A model generated the notes under the pieces. That model searched no databases. It was not told the origin of the DNA and saw only the letters and a list, made by a program, of their open reading frames with translations. Below, piece by piece: positions 1 through 11,587 of a stretch of 64,000 nucleotides of DNA. A program made the position numbers and the translations under genes. The DNA comes from Methylovulum miyakonense HT12 (GTDB lineage: Bacteria; Pseudomonadota; Gammaproteobacteria; Methylococcales; Methylomonadaceae), in NCBI RefSeq assembly GCF_000384075.1, contig NZ_KB913025.1, positions 1,751,551 to 1,815,550 on the forward strand, written 5' to 3'. Numbering within the stretch: the first letter of the stretch is position 1; each line of letters starts with the position of its first letter.

Positions 1-3000
1 GGTGTCCTAGTGTTTTTAACGAATAAAGCCTGGTTTTCAGTGGAGGCAAAAACATCGACGGCTTCCAAGGCTTTTAGCATCAATTTCCGGCCATTTCCAA
101 ACGAATAGTTTTGGGCGGCAAAAAGACGGGAGGCTTTGGACATGTTTTCCCATACGTCCTGTTCGGTATAAAGCAGGGTTACCGCATCTGCCCATTCCTG
201 TGGCGTTTCGGCAATCATCACTTCCAGGCCATCGCGCAGGGGCGTGCCTTCAGCGGCGATAGGGGTCAATACGGACGGTGTCCCGTGGGCTAGCCCGTCA
301 ATGACCTTGCCTTTTATGCCGGCCCCTGTCAACAAGGGTGCGACAAAAACCCGGCAGGTGTCGTAGATGTCCGCGACATTTTCAATGTACCCTTCAACAA
401 CCACGTCGCTGCAAGCCAGTTTTTTCAGCTCTTCCGGGATGTTGCTTCCGTAGATGCGGAATTTCGCGTCAGGTAGCTGGTAACGCAAAATGGGCATGAC
501 CTGGTCAATGAAAAACAGCACGGCGGCTTTGTTGGGCGGGTGCCCAAACCCGCCCAAAAAGGCGATGTCTTGGCGGTCGGCAAAACCAGGAGTGCCCTCC
601 GTTATATCAACAACCCAAGGGCAGGTGACGATTTTGGTGTTGTTTAAATTATGCGACAACACAACGGCATGTTCTATGGGGTTGTAAGACAAGGTGACAT
701 CAACGTCACGCATCACCCCCAGTTCTTCCTCCCTCATCAGGCTAGCGCGGCCCATCAAATCCGGGTCATTGCGTTCAATGGCCTCACGGACTTCGCGGAG
801 GAAATGCAAGTCCGCATTGCAGAACAACACCTTGGCTTGGGGCGCGTATTGGCGCACCCAATGCAGGTGGTTTTTGGCGACGTAATAACGGGTGATATAG
901 ACAACGTCAAATTCACTGCCACGTTTTTCAAGAAACGTCTGCATATTATGTTCAAACGGCGCGTAAACAATTTCAATGCCTAGCCGTTGGAGGGATTCGG
1001 TGTACTGCCCCATGTAGGCGAAGTTTTCGGGGACGAACGTGACTTTGAACCCCAAGGATTGCAACAGGCGCATTTCCTGGATGGAGGCATAACTGCCCGC
1101 GTCAATATCGGGCCGGGGGGTTTGGTAATCAATGACTAGGGCGCGGTAACTGATGCCCCTATCTTTGTTAAGGTCAACATTCTTGCCTTCTTCGCCATTA
1201 AAACGGCAGTGATGGATCCATTTTTGTTTGAACTTAGGGCGGTTGATTTCCTGATAGCGTTTGGTGCCCGTTAAGACGCTCGTGCCGCTGCTGACGCCTT
1301 CGAAGTGGTAAACGACAGACAAGGGGGCAAACAGCGTCTTATAGCCTGCCGCCCGCACCTTGAAGGCCAAGTCGGTGTCTTCGAAATACGCCGGGCAGTA
1401 TTCTTCACTGAAACCACCAATTTCGTTCCACAATGAGCTTGTCAGCATGATCGCCGCGCCGGACAAATAATCTGCCTGGCGGGTGTAGCTGAAGCGTGGT
1501 TCATGCGGGTTGCCGCCACGCCCATAATTCCATGGGTTGCCGTTGCCCCAGACGATGCCGCCGGCTTCTTGCAATTTGCCATCAGGATAAAGGAGTTTCG
1601 CCCCGGCCAAACCGACTTTGTCGAATTGTTCGAAAGTAAAGATCAGTTCGTCCAGCCAGTGCGCCGTGGGTTCGGTGTCGTTATTCAGCATCACGATATA
1701 CTGGCCTTTGGCGGCACTGGCGCCACGGTTACAGCTGCGGATAAACCCTTGCGACGTTTCATTGCGTAGCAGCCGGATGCCGTCTACGGTGTCAAGAATA
1801 TCCACGGTTTCATCGCTAGAGCCGTCATCCACGAGGATCACTTCAAAGCTGGCCTTGTTATACGCAAATAACAGGGCGACTAAACAATAGTAAGTGACGG
1901 AAAATTTATTGTGGACAGGGACTACGATACTGACATCCGGTTTTTCATGCTGCGGAAACTCCAAATGTTCAAAGTGGCGGATTTTTTCAAATCCTGCCAC
2001 CAATTGTTCATGTAAACGGCCTAAGACCTTGATGTGTTCGATATGCTGGCTTAATTCAGCGCCTTTTTTATGTTGGGCGGCTTCCGATAATGCCACTAAG
2101 GAGGCACGCATGGAGTCATAACGATAGGCGGCGGCCGGGGACAGTTTGGCGGGCAGCGGTTTGCCGGCAAATTGTTGCAGGATGTGCCAGGGTGTTTGGT
2201 GGTAAGGGGTGATTTCGGCCAGTTCGCCAATTATTTTGCCGGAAGGGCGGGCCTTCACTTCAAGGAGGTGGGGGCGGCCATCCAATAACTGCACGGGCAA
2301 GGCCATGCTGAAACTGAATTTGTCGGTGTCTTGGGCGGTTTTTGCGGACGTTGTGTCAGCGGTCAATTGGCCATCCACAAATAATTCAACCAACATATCC
2401 GCCTGGGAAATCCAGCCCATGACCCGGGAGCCGTCAAGGTTTTCGACTTTGCCATAAATGTCGGTCTCGTAAACGAAGGTCTTCGGCGAGCCTTGTGCAG
2501 GCAGGCCAGTGCCACGGTCAATCAAAGAGACGACATGGGGTTGCCCGTCGTAGGTTTTTTCTGGGAGCGGAAATTCGATATAGGCAAATTGGGTGTGGTC
2601 ATATTTACGCAAAGTTTGCCAGCCTTCCAAATCAATTTGCGATTTTTCCCATTTTAGCGGCGCAGGTTCATTGGCTGAAACCAATGTGAAGGCAGGCCGC
2701 GTGAAAAATAAAAAGCTATCGTTTTCCCTGGCTTTTGATGGGAATTTTCTGACCAGCAAACGGGCAAACGCGGCTTTTTTAGGTATTTGTATCCGTACGG
2801 AGAGCGCTAAATAATCTTCCAATAATTTACCGCCGAGTTTGACTTCGGGGATTGCCGATTCATGGCGCGTGACAATCTTGTGTTTGTCATCGTAAAACTC
2901 GACTATGTATAAGGCGGTGCAGCGATGTAAGCCAAAATGCCCGGTTAGCTGGTAATAGTCATTGGCATTAACCGGAATGAATTCCCCGACAACAGGATCG

Positions 3001-3362
3001 TGGTACACCAGATCCAAACTGTTTTCGATACCGGGTTTTTGGTGGATGTGTAACGTATGGCCGTTGTACAAAGACCAATTCTCTTGGAAGTCAATTCCCA
3101 TGCTGGCGGCGCCGGCCAAGGAAGCGTCAAACTTCCAATACGTGGGTTTGAGTTCAAATCCGGAATCGCATATTTGATTGATATGCAATAACAAGGGCTG
3201 TTCTTTTGCTTCAAACGCATCCAGCGATTTTTCAAACACATCATCAATCAATAAATCAACACCGCCACCTTCGCTGATCAGTTTTTTTTGCACAACTGCT
3301 GAATTTAAAAAGCCATCACATGATAAAAACAAACTTCTTATTTTAGGATCACTTTTGCTCAT
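1..3362 (-). CDS. Two-domain glycosyltransferase (GT2 + GT4), C-terminus cut by window edge
   Basis: I read at least 1120 codons from an ATG at 3362 (TAGGG a few bases upstream) with no stop before the left edge, so the gene is partial. Residues 1 to about 470 look like beta-rich domains I do not recognise. A GT-A family 2 domain follows from about residue 474: PDVSIVVPVHNK, the nucleotide-binding VDDGSSDE, the LNNDTEP metal site and a FEDTD acid near residue 661. A GT-B family 4 domain ends the readable part (FLGGFGHPPNK, VAPLLTGAGIKGKVIDGLAHG). By family it should transfer sugars during assembly of a surface polysaccharide or glycan; acceptor and sugar cannot be told. It is divergent from the aminotransferase gene. 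Identity as a bifunctional glycosyltransferase is secure. Confidence 0.88.
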   Translation of the reverse strand, partial: MSKSDPKIRSLFLSCDGFLNSAVVQKKLISEGGGVDLLIDDVFEKSLDAFEAKEQPLLLHINQICDSGFELKPTYWKFDASLAGAASMGIDFQENWSLYNGHTLHIHQKPGIENSLDLVYHDPVVGEFIPVNANDYYQLTGHFGLHRCTALYIVEFYDDKHKIVTRHESAIPEVKLGGKLLEDYLALSVRIQIPKKAAFARLLVRKFPSKARENDSFLFFTRPAFTLVSANEPAPLKWEKSQIDLEGWQTLRKYDHTQFAYIEFPLPEKTYDGQPHVVSLIDRGTGLPAQGSPKTFVYETDIYGKVENLDGSRVMGWISQADMLVELFVDGQLTADTTSAKTAQDTDKFSFSMALPVQLLDGRPHLLEVKARPSGKIIGELAEITPYHQTPWHILQQFAGKPLPAKLSPAAAYRYDSMRASLVALSEAAQHKKGAELSQHIEHIKVLGRLHEQLVAGFEKIRHFEHLEFPQHEKPDVSIVVPVHNKFSVTYYCLVALLFAYNKASFEVILVDDGSSDETVDILDTVDGIRLLRNETSQGFIRSCNRGASAAKGQYIVMLNNDTEPTAHWLDELIFTFEQFDKVGLAGAKLLYPDGKLQEAGGIVWGNGNPWNYGRGGNPHEPRFSYTRQADYLSGAAIMLTSSLWNEIGGFSEEYCPAYFEDTDLAFKVRAAGYKTLFAPLSVVYHFEGVSSGTSVLTGTKRYQEINRPKFKQKWIHHCRFNGEEGKNVDLNKDRGISYRALVIDYQTPRPDIDAGSYASIQEMRLLQSLGFKVTFVPENFAYMGQYTESLQRLGIEIVYAPFEHNMQTFLEKRGSEFDVVYITRYYVAKNHLHWVRQYAPQAKVLFCNADLHFLREVREAIERNDPDLMGRASLMREEELGVMRDVDVTLSYNPIEHAVVLSHNLNNTKIVTCPWVVDITEGTPGFADRQDIAFLGGFGHPPNKAAVLFFIDQVMPILRYQLPDAKFRIYGSNIPEELKKLACSDVVVEGYIENVADIYDTCRVFVAPLLTGAGIKGKVIDGLAHGTPSVLTPIAAEGTPLRDGLEVMIAETPQEWADAVTLLYTEQDVWENMSKASRLFAAQNYSFGNGRKLMLKALEAVDVFASTENQALFVKNTRT

Positions 3363-3595
3363 TACTTGCCCTACATTTAATTATGGATTAAAAAAACAAC
3401 AGCCTTTACAAAACCAGATAAATACTAACAATCGTGCGGATCATATCATAACCTAAAGGACGTATATACCAGGGGGCGGCACAGGCGGCTGGATCGCGGT
3501 GTTTGCCCTAGCAAAATTTCGAAGGCTATATTTTGGCCAGTAATTTTTTGTACCCGTATGGGAGCTTGTTGCTTAGCAAGCATCTGCCCTTGGTG

Positions 3596-3601
3596 TATAA
3601 T
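3596..3601 (+). promoter_or_regulatory. Possible -10 box for the aminotransferase gene
   Basis: A perfect TATAAT lies 38 bases before the ATG at 3640. I see no convincing -35 at 16-18 bases, so the call rests on the -10 alone. The rest of 3363-3639, between the divergent genes, shows nothing else that I recognise. Confidence 0.35.
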
Positions 3602-3639
3602 CGCGGGCATTTTAAATTCAGAATATACAACCTAATATT

Positions 3640-4821
3640 ATGAGCATCTCACTTTCCCATCGAGTCCAAGCCGTCAAACCTTCCCCTACTTTGGCAATCA
3701 CCGCGCGGGCCGCCGCCATGCGGGCGGCAGGCCGCGATATTATTGGCCTGGGTGCTGGCGAGCCGGATTTCGATACCCCCGACCATATCAAGGCGGCGGC
3801 GGTCAAAGCCATTGAAAATGGCTTCACCAAATATACGGCTGTTGACGGTACTCCCAGCCTGAAAAAAGCGATCATCGCCAAATTCAAAACGGATAACGGT
3901 TTGGATTATCTGCCCAAACAAATTTTGGTGTCTTGTGGCGGTAAACAAAGCTCGTTCAATTTGACGCAAGCCTTGCTGAATGCGGGTGATGAAGTGATCA
4001 TCCCGGCGCCATTCTGGGTGTCGTATCCTGATATGGTGTTATTGGCGGATGGTGTGCCTGTCATTATCGAAACCACCCAAGCGCAACATTTTAAAATTAC
4101 CCCGGAGCAATTACGCGCGGCAATCACCGACAGAACCCGTCTGATTTTTATCAATAGCCCGTCCAACCCATCTGGCGTTGCCTATTCGTTGGCAGAGCTG
4201 GCTGCGTTAGGCGATGTTCTGAAAGAATTCCCCAACATAATCATCGCTACCGATGATATGTACGAGCATGTGCTGTGGAAACAAGGCACGTTTGTCAATA
4301 TCCTGAATGCGCATCCTGAGCTGTATGGCCGTACCGTGGTGATGAACGGCGTTTCCAAAGCTTATTCGATGACGGGCTGGCGTATTGGTTATGCCGCAGG
4401 GCCCGCCGATTTGATCGAGGCGATGTGCACCATCCAATCACAAAGCACCTCCAATCCGACTTCCATCTCGCAAGTCGCCGCCGAAGCGGCTTTGACCGGT
4501 GACCAAAGTTTTATCGACCACATGTGTGTGGAATTTAAAAAACGCCATGATTTTGTGGTTGCGGAATTGAACGCCATCGACGGCATTGAGTGTCTGGAAA
4601 CCGACGGCACGTTTTACGTTTTCCCGAATGTCGAAAAACTGATTGCCCGTTTGGACGGCATCAATGATGACCTGGAATTTGCCGAATATCTGATCGAAAA
4701 AGCGGGTGTCGCCTTAGTCCCAGGCTCACCGTTTGGGACTCCAGGCCATATCCGTATTTCCATCGCCACTAGCATGGCGAATCTGGAAAATGCTTTGGAA
4801 CGGATTAAGCAGGCGATTTAA
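3640..4821 (+). CDS. aspC: Aspartate aminotransferase, PLP class I
   Basis: 393 residues, the usual length for the thermophile-type (I-gamma) aspartate aminotransferases. The fold-type I signatures are present: GAGEPDFDTPDHI near residue 40, INSPSNPSG near 175, and GVSKAYSMTGWRIGY with the PLP lysine at K240. It should transfer the amino group between aspartate and 2-oxoglutarate in the cytoplasm, feeding aspartate-family synthesis. It stands alone, convergent with gloA. The ribosome site is weak. Related enzymes use other amino acids or prephenate, so the exact substrate is inferred from overall similarity. Confidence 0.9.
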   Translation: MSISLSHRVQAVKPSPTLAITARAAAMRAAGRDIIGLGAGEPDFDTPDHIKAAAVKAIENGFTKYTAVDGTPSLKKAIIAKFKTDNGLDYLPKQILVSCGGKQSSFNLTQALLNAGDEVIIPAPFWVSYPDMVLLADGVPVIIETTQAQHFKITPEQLRAAITDRTRLIFINSPSNPSGVAYSLAELAALGDVLKEFPNIIIATDDMYEHVLWKQGTFVNILNAHPELYGRTVVMNGVSKAYSMTGWRIGYAAGPADLIEAMCTIQSQSTSNPTSISQVAAEAALTGDQSFIDHMCVEFKKRHDFVVAELNAIDGIECLETDGTFYVFPNVEKLIARLDGINDDLEFAEYLIEKAGVALVPGSPFGTPGHIRISIATSMANLENALERIKQAI

Positions 4822-4827
4822 TAGCGG

Positions 4828-4877
4828 TGTCCACGAGGCACGAAAAACACGAAGTTTTTCTTTGTGGGTTTCGTGCC
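4828..4877. repeat. Dispersed palindromic repeat, TGTCCACGA family
   Basis: Begins TGTCCACGAGGCACGAAAAA and returns with an arm ending TTTCGTGCC, so the outer GGCACGAAA/TTTCGTGCC pair forms a hairpin. It shares the TGTCCACGA...AAAACACGAA words with the element at 17656-17741 and a fragment near 33786, which marks a dispersed family. It sits in the convergent gap between aspC and gloA. Confidence 0.6.
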
Positions 4878-4888
4878 CGGTAGGGCAG

Positions 4889-4909
4889 GACGGAGTTTGT
4901 AGCTCCGTC
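4889..4909. terminator. Hairpin between convergent aspC and gloA
   Basis: Arms GACGGAG and CTCCGTC enclose a 7-base loop and are followed on the plus strand by TTTGACGTTTT. It could end aspC transcription, although the T-run is interrupted. Confidence 0.45.
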
Positions 4910-4945
4910 TTTGACGTTTTAAGGTGCCATCAGAAAACGTAGGAA

Positions 4946-5386
4946 TTACCAGCTACCGGTATTCGGCATGGAAAGCCAAGGCTCCTGCGGAGCAAGCGCC
5001 GCGCCTTTTTGCAACAGTTCAATTGAAATCGCGTCGGGTGAACGGACAAATGCCATGTGCCCGTCACGCGGCGGGCGGTTGATCAGCACCCCTGCATCCA
5101 TGAGTTTTTGGCAAGTTTGGTAAATGTTGCCCACCTCAAACGCCAAATGTCCGAAGTTGCGCCCGCCTGTATAAACTTCGGTATCCCAGTTGTAAGTCAA
5201 TTCCAATAACGGTGCGTCTGTCGCCTTTGCCTGCCCGGCATCCAGCGGTGCGTGCAAGTAAACCAGCGTAAACCGCCCGGCCTCGCTGTCCATGCGGTGA
5301 TGCTCCAGCAAGCCCAGTTTATTGCAGTAAAAGTCCAGGGATTCGTCCAGATTATGGACGCGTACCATCGTGTGTAAATAGCGCAT
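4946..5386 (-). CDS. gloA: Glyoxalase I (lactoylglutathione lyase)
   Basis: Metal-dependent glyoxalase fold, converting the methylglyoxal-glutathione hemithioacetal to S-lactoylglutathione. The four expected metal ligands can be placed: His in [10 protein letters not shown], Glu in LLELTYNW, His in NFGHLAFEV and Glu in ISIELLQ. I chose the ATG at 5386 because GGGGGCAGCA precedes it and the family starts at this point; an in-frame ATG lies ten codons upstream at 5416. About 146 residues, slightly longer than E. coli GloA (135). It forms no operon with tag, about 100 bases upstream. Confidence 0.9.
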   Translation of the reverse strand: MRYLHTMVRVHNLDESLDFYCNKLGLLEHHRMDSEAGRFTLVYLHAPLDAGQAKATDAPLLELTYNWDTEVYTGGRNFGHLAFEVGNIYQTCQKLMDAGVLINRPPRDGHMAFVRSPDAISIELLQKGAALAPQEPWLSMPNTGSW

Positions 5387-5483
5387 TGCTGCCCCCGTCA
5401 GATCAGTCTGTTTCAAAATGCGCGTATTTTAGTCCGTCTATACGAATCAGGGGACTATTTCGGCCTATGATCGTGTCCTTAGC

Positions 5484-6047
5484 TTATGTTTTTACGGCTT
5501 CATGCCGAAAACACCCGGCCACATGGTCATTGACCATCCCCGTTGCCTGCATAAACGCATAGCAAATCGTGCTGCCGACAAATTTGAAGCCACGCTTTTT
5601 CAGATCCTTGCTCATCGCATCGGATTGGGCGGTGGTTGCCGGAACGTCTGCCATGCTTAGCCGCCTATTCTGAATAGGCTGGTGGCCGACAAATTTCCAG
5701 ATGTAAGCATCAAAACTGCCGGACTCGGCTTGCACCGCCAAAAAAGCTTGGGCGTTGGTGATGGCGGATTGGACTTTCAGGCGGTTGCGGATGATGCCGG
5801 GATTTGCGAGCAAGTCCTGCACTTTTACCGCGTCATAATTGGCGATACGCGCGGCATCGAAGTTGTCGAAAGCTTGCCGATAGCCATCGCGTTTTTTCAG
5901 GATAGTCGACCAACTTAGCCCTGCCTGCGCCCCTTCCAGGATCAGGAATTCAAACAACAAGCGGTCGTCGTGCACGGGCACGCCCCATTCTTCATCGTGG
6001 TAGAGTTCTTCAAGCGGGCTAGCCAAGGCCCAAGCGCATTTGTCCAT
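5484..6047 (-). CDS. tag: DNA-3-methyladenine glycosylase I
   Basis: 187 residues, full length for Tag, which excises 3-methyladenine from alkylated DNA. The zinc-snap ligands are visible: Cys4 and His17 (in YHDEEWG) near the start, and the HVAGC pair near the C-terminus. The substrate pocket words EGAQAGLSW and FVGS are present. The start lies 2 bases after the trhO stop, so the two genes are co-transcribed and probably translationally coupled. Confidence 0.95.
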   Translation of the reverse strand: MDKCAWALASPLEELYHDEEWGVPVHDDRLLFEFLILEGAQAGLSWSTILKKRDGYRQAFDNFDAARIANYDAVKVQDLLANPGIIRNRLKVQSAITNAQAFLAVQAESGSFDAYIWKFVGHQPIQNRRLSMADVPATTAQSDAMSKDLKKRGFKFVGSTICYAFMQATGMVNDHVAGCFRHEAVKT

Positions 6048-6049
6048 GG

Positions 6050-7045
6050 CTAGGCCAATTCCGCCGCTTGCGGTGCTTTAATGGCCTGCAAACGGCGCAT
6101 TTTGGCTTCGCGTTTGGCGACCAGGGCTTTGGCGGCATCCGCGCCGATATGGACTTCTCCGCGTTTTCTCGCGAGTTCCATTTGCTTTTCACGTTCGGAA
6201 AAACGGGCTTTTTGGTCGGCCGAGACTTTGCCGTAACAATGCGGGCAGCTCACCCCTTGCTGGTATTTTTCACTGGCTTTGTCCGCTTCGGTGATAGGTA
6301 AGCGGCAGGCATTGCATTGGTCGTATTCGCCTTTTTCCAGATGGTGGTTGACGGTGACGCGCTCGTCAAAAACGAAACATTCGCCTTGCCATAAGGTTTC
6401 ATCAACAGGCACTTCTTCCAAATACTTTAAAATGCCGCCTTTGAGGTGGTACACCTCGTCAAAGCCCTGTTCTTTTAGGTAAGCAGTGGATTTTTCGCAA
6501 CGTATGCCGCCCGTGCAGAACATGGCGACTTTTTTGTGTTGCTTGGGGTCGAGATGGGTTTTGACGAATTCCGGGAACTGCCGGAAGCTGTCGGTGTTCG
6601 GGTTGACGGCGTTTTTGAACGTGCCCACTTGGTATTCGTAACCGTTGCGGGTGTCGATGAGCAACACGTCCGGGTCGGAAATCAATTGGTTCCAGTCTTT
6701 AGGGTTGACGTAAGTGCCGACCACGCGCTTAGGGTCGATGCCTTCCACGCCGAGTGTGACGATTTCTTTTTTCAGTTTAACTTTGGGGCGGTTAAAGGGC
6801 AGGGTGGTGGTATAAGATTCTTTAAAATCGATATCGGCCAATCGGGCGTCTTGGCGTAGCCAGTCAAGCAAATGGTCTATGGCAGCGCGGCTTCCGGCGA
6901 TTGTGCCGTTGATGCCTTCGTTCGCCAGCAGCAATGTTCCGCGTATGTGCTGGTCTTCCATCACCTCAAGCAAGGGTTGGCGTAAGGCTTGGAAATTCTC
7001 TAGGGTGACAAATTTATAGAGTGCGCAAACAACGATGTTAGGCAT
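6050..7045 (-). CDS. trhO: tRNA uridine-34 hydroxylase, rhodanese family
   Basis: Matches the UPF0176/YceA family, which hydroxylates U34 of tRNA at the first step towards 5-carboxymethoxyuridine (oxygen-dependent route). An N-terminal ferredoxin-like domain (ANEGINGT) is followed by a rhodanese domain with the active cysteine in [11 protein letters not shown], then a C-terminal cysteine pair region (QCNAC, CPHC) that may bind zinc. I set the start at 7045, where AAGGA sits 6 bases before the ATG; a longer reading would begin at 7087. It is the first gene of a trhO-tag unit. Confidence 0.92.
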   Translation of the reverse strand: MPNIVVCALYKFVTLENFQALRQPLLEVMEDQHIRGTLLLANEGINGTIAGSRAAIDHLLDWLRQDARLADIDFKESYTTTLPFNRPKVKLKKEIVTLGVEGIDPKRVVGTYVNPKDWNQLISDPDVLLIDTRNGYEYQVGTFKNAVNPNTDSFRQFPEFVKTHLDPKQHKKVAMFCTGGIRCEKSTAYLKEQGFDEVYHLKGGILKYLEEVPVDETLWQGECFVFDERVTVNHHLEKGEYDQCNACRLPITEADKASEKYQQGVSCPHCYGKVSADQKARFSEREKQMELARKRGEVHIGADAAKALVAKREAKMRRLQAIKAPQAAELA

Positions 7046-7159
7046 GGTGTTCCTTAAATTGTAGGCTGGACCGTAAATCCAGGACAAAAAAAGAGGGCTA
7101 TGATACCAAACTGCCGTGCTTAGTGGGAAAGGCTTAGGGGACGGGCAGTTTAAACCAGC

Positions 7160-7624
7160 TTACATTTGTGATTGCAGGTAATTTTGTATGCCGACTTGGG
7201 AGATCAGTTCAAACTGGGTTTCCAGCCAATCCACATGCTCCTCTTCGTTTTCGAGGATACGTTCCAAGATCTCGCGGGAAATGTAGTCCTTCACTGTTTC
7301 GCAATAATTGATGGCCTCACGTAGCAAGGGGATGGCTATGAGTTCCAGCTTAAGGTCGCATTCGAGCATCTCTTGCGGGTTTTCACCGATCATCAATTTG
7401 TCCAGGCTTTGCAGGTTAGGCAGGCCTTCCAGAAACAAAATCCGTTCGATCAGCAAATCCGCGTGTTTCATTTCATCAATGGACTCGTGGTATTCCTTTT
7501 CGTTGAGCTTATGGAAACCCCAGTTTTTGTACATGCGGGCATGTAAAAAATACTGGTTGATGGCGGTCAGTTCATTGGTCAGGGCTTTATTGAGGAATTC
7601 AATAACTTTTGCGTCACCTTTCAT
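7160..7624 (-). CDS. bfr: Bacterioferritin
   Basis: 154 residues, the standard size. It is a four-helix ferritin that assembles into a 24-mer, oxidises Fe(II) and stores the mineral. The ferroxidase acids are recognisable (NELTAINQY, the E-x-x-H in [16 protein letters not shown]) and the methionine of DEMKHAD is the haem-bridging residue of the family. It is 18 bases downstream of bfd, so storage and release proteins are made together. Confidence 0.96.
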   Translation of the reverse strand: MKGDAKVIEFLNKALTNELTAINQYFLHARMYKNWGFHKLNEKEYHESIDEMKHADLLIERILFLEGLPNLQSLDKLMIGENPQEMLECDLKLELIAIPLLREAINYCETVKDYISREILERILENEEEHVDWLETQFELISQVGIQNYLQSQM

Positions 7625-7642
7625 GGCGGATACCTATAATGT

Positions 7643-7858
7643 TTAAGCGGCGTTGAGGAAAGGCTGGTTCACAGCTTGTGCCATTATAGGATTGCTAGGA
7701 CGGTTTTGGTCAAGCAATTCTTTGACATGTTTGTTACATTTGCCGCAATCACTTCCGACGCCAAAACATTCAAACAATTGGCGGCGGGTGCAAACGCCAT
7801 TGTTGATGGCCGTTGTTATTTGCTTGTCGGTGACGGCCTTACAGACACATACATACAT
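7643..7858 (-). CDS. bfd: Bacterioferritin-associated ferredoxin
   Basis: 71 residues from the ATG at 7858, chosen because AGGAG sits 9 bases upstream; the in-frame start at 7903 would add an unlikely leader. Bfd carries a [2Fe-2S] cluster held by four cysteines: C-V-C at the N-terminus (MYVCVCKAVTD) and DCGKCNKH further on. It docks on bacterioferritin and reduces the mineral core to release iron. It is followed by bfr and preceded by a Fur-like site, consistent with iron-responsive control. Confidence 0.94.
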   Translation of the reverse strand: MYVCVCKAVTDKQITTAINNGVCTRRQLFECFGVGSDCGKCNKHVKELLDQNRPSNPIMAQAVNQPFLNAA

Positions 7859-7894
7859 TGGGTTTATCTCCTGGGTGAAATCTTGTTGCGTAAA

Positions 7895-7909
7895 TAATAA
7901 CAATTCTCA
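7895..7909 (-). promoter_or_regulatory. Fur-box-like operator upstream of bfd-bfr
   Basis: Read on the minus strand the site is TGAGAATTGTTATTA. It agrees with the 7-1-7 Fur consensus (TGATAAT, one base, ATTATCA) at 11 of 14 positions. It lies 36 bases upstream of the bfd start, a normal place for a Fur operator at an iron-starvation gene. Binding is inferred. Confidence 0.6.
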
Positions 7910-8035
7910 TTACAAAGATAAAGCGGAATGCCAAGTTTTAAAAATTTTTTTCTGATAAGGCGCCCAACGTCCCTTGTGGGTTATGTCGGTAGCCTTATTG
8001 GCTGGGTTGGAGGCATATTTTAGTTGGCGTTGCCC

Positions 8036-10193
<2,158 letters not shown>

Positions 10194-10212
10194 TTAAACC
10201 AGACTGTAAAAA

Positions 10213-10248
10213 CAAAAAAAGCCCCGCTATGCAAACAGCGGAGCTTTT
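10213..10248 (-). terminator. Rho-independent terminator between the STAS-like gene and obgE
   Basis: On the minus strand, AGCTCCGCT pairs with AGCGGGGCT across a short loop and is followed by a run of seven T. It lies 35 bases upstream of obgE, so it separates obgE-proB from the rplU-rpmA unit. On the plus strand the same hairpin is followed by only four T. Confidence 0.8.
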
Positions 10249-10376
10249 AGGATGGGGAAGCAAGGCTTTGCGTCCCATTTTTTCAACTTGACCATCAATA
10301 AGGAAGACCATGGTGGCCAAGGGGCTTGCCACTACCGATAGGAATGGCATGCACATAAAATTCAAGGCGTTGCCGA

Positions 10377-10748
10377 TTAGCTATTGAGCCAAGCCCTGGC
10401 AAAGGTCTCTTGGCCGGGTTTGAAGTATTCCATAGTGAAGGGCACAAAACCATTCAGAAGAAACAGCAGCGCACTGTCCCGCCATCGCATGTCACCCACG
10501 AAAGCAAGCCTGTCGATGTGCTTTTGGATGAACTCATCGTCTTCATCGTCATCCCAACTGGCAAAGTTTGAAATGCTTAGAAAGCCTTCGTCAATAATGA
10601 TCAAGGCTTTGGCGCGTCCATGCCGTTTTATGAAGGCGGCAACTTGCTTTTTTATGACATCCGCTTCGCTATGGACTAGCACACCTGAAGTGTGGATGAC
10701 AAACAGATTATTTTCTTCAAACTCAACTGTCAATGCCACAAGCACCAC
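10377..10748 (-). CDS. STAS/SpoIIAA-like small protein
   Basis: 123 residues. The pattern of an alternating beta-alpha domain with NLFVIHTSGVLVHSEAD and KALIIIDEGF matches the SpoIIAA-like (DUF3478-type) family, whose members resemble anti-sigma-factor antagonists or lipid-binding SEC14 domains. An acidic stretch WDDDEDDEF follows the second strand. No conserved phospho-serine can be assigned, so a regulatory role is only a family guess. It sits alone between two terminators, after rpmA and before obgE. Confidence 0.65.
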   Translation of the reverse strand: MVLVALTVEFEENNLFVIHTSGVLVHSEADVIKKQVAAFIKRHGRAKALIIIDEGFLSISNFASWDDDEDDEFIQKHIDRLAFVGDMRWRDSALLFLLNGFVPFTMEYFKPGQETFARAWLNS

Positions 10749-10808
10749 CTTTGGGTTTTAAGGTAATTTTGCTTTATTTACCAATATTCAGGGTGACGCA
10801 GCTTGACC

Positions 10809-10861
10809 AAAACGCTTGGCTGTTTGGCGAGCCATGCTCAAGCCAACCAGCCAACCGTTTT
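10809..10861 (-). terminator. Long imperfect hairpin after rpmA
   Basis: Arms AAAACGCTTGGCTGTTTGGC and GCCAACCAGCCAACCGTTTT pair with a few mismatches around a 13-base loop and touch the rpmA stop codon. The stem begins with AAAA and ends with TTTT, so it could end transcription from the ribosomal-protein side. Confidence 0.65.
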
Positions 10862-11117
10862 AAGCGGTGACGATGCTGACAAATTTACGGTTTTTAGGGC
10901 CTTTAACCTGGAACACGACTTTGCCATCGGCCGTTGCAAACAAGGTATGGTCTTTGCCTAAGCCGACGTTGTCGCCCGCATGAAAATGCGTGCCACGTTG
11001 ACGGACAAGGATATTACCTGCGGTTGCTGACTCTCCGCCATACATTTTGACACCCAAACGTTGGGCGTTCGAATCGCGGCCGTTACGGGTACTACCACCA
11101 GCTTTCTTATGAGCCAT
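10860..11117 (-). CDS. rpmA: 50S ribosomal protein L27
   Basis: 85 residues, standard length. The N-terminal [16 protein letters not shown], which reaches the peptidyl-transferase centre, and the [16 protein letters not shown] core are typical. It lies 15 bases downstream of rplU in the conserved L21-L27 pair, and there is no N-terminal extension of the Firmicutes type. Confidence 0.98.
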   Translation of the reverse strand: MAHKKAGGSTRNGRDSNAQRLGVKMYGGESATAGNILVRQRGTHFHAGDNVGLGKDHTLFATADGKVVFQVKGPKNRKFVSIVTA

Positions 11118-11132
11118 TTTTTAAACTCCTGA

Positions 11133-11444
11133 TTAAGCAGAAATGCCAGTGATCTGGACTTCTGTGTAATATTGACGATGACCTTGATGTTTCATGTGGT
11201 GCTTACGTCTTCTGAATTTGATGATTTTAATTTTTTTGTGTCGGCCTTGTGACATGACTGTTGCAGTCACTTTACCGCCTTCGATAAAAGGTAAGCCAAC
11301 TTTTACGGAATCACCGGACTGGATCATCAGGACTTTGTCGAATTCGACGCTGTCGCCTTCACCCAATTCCAGTTTTTCTATTTTTAAGGTTGTACCTTCT
11401 TCAACGCGGTACTGTTTACCACCTGTTTGAATTACCGCATACAT
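11133..11444 (-). CDS. rplU: 50S ribosomal protein L21
   Basis: 103 residues starting [14 protein letters not shown], with the basic [14 protein letters not shown] tail that contacts 23S rRNA. The start at 11444 has GGAG 9 bases upstream, whereas a reading from 11462 would add six residues not found in the family. First gene of the rplU-rpmA unit; the 143 bases upstream, up to rnt, must hold its promoter. Confidence 0.97.
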   Translation of the reverse strand: MYAVIQTGGKQYRVEEGTTLKIEKLELGEGDSVEFDKVLMIQSGDSVKVGLPFIEGGKVTATVMSQGRHKKIKIIKFRRRKHHMKHQGHRQYYTEVQITGISA

Positions 11445-11587
11445 TTTTGTAAGCTCCGTCAAGCATTAATCTGTTAAAAAATCAGTCCGCCATTATATGT
11501 TTATGGTTTTTTCAAGTCAATTGAAATTTCATAAAATTCAATCAATACGATGTGTTGCCAAGCGATTGGAAGCGTTTGGGGTTGTGT

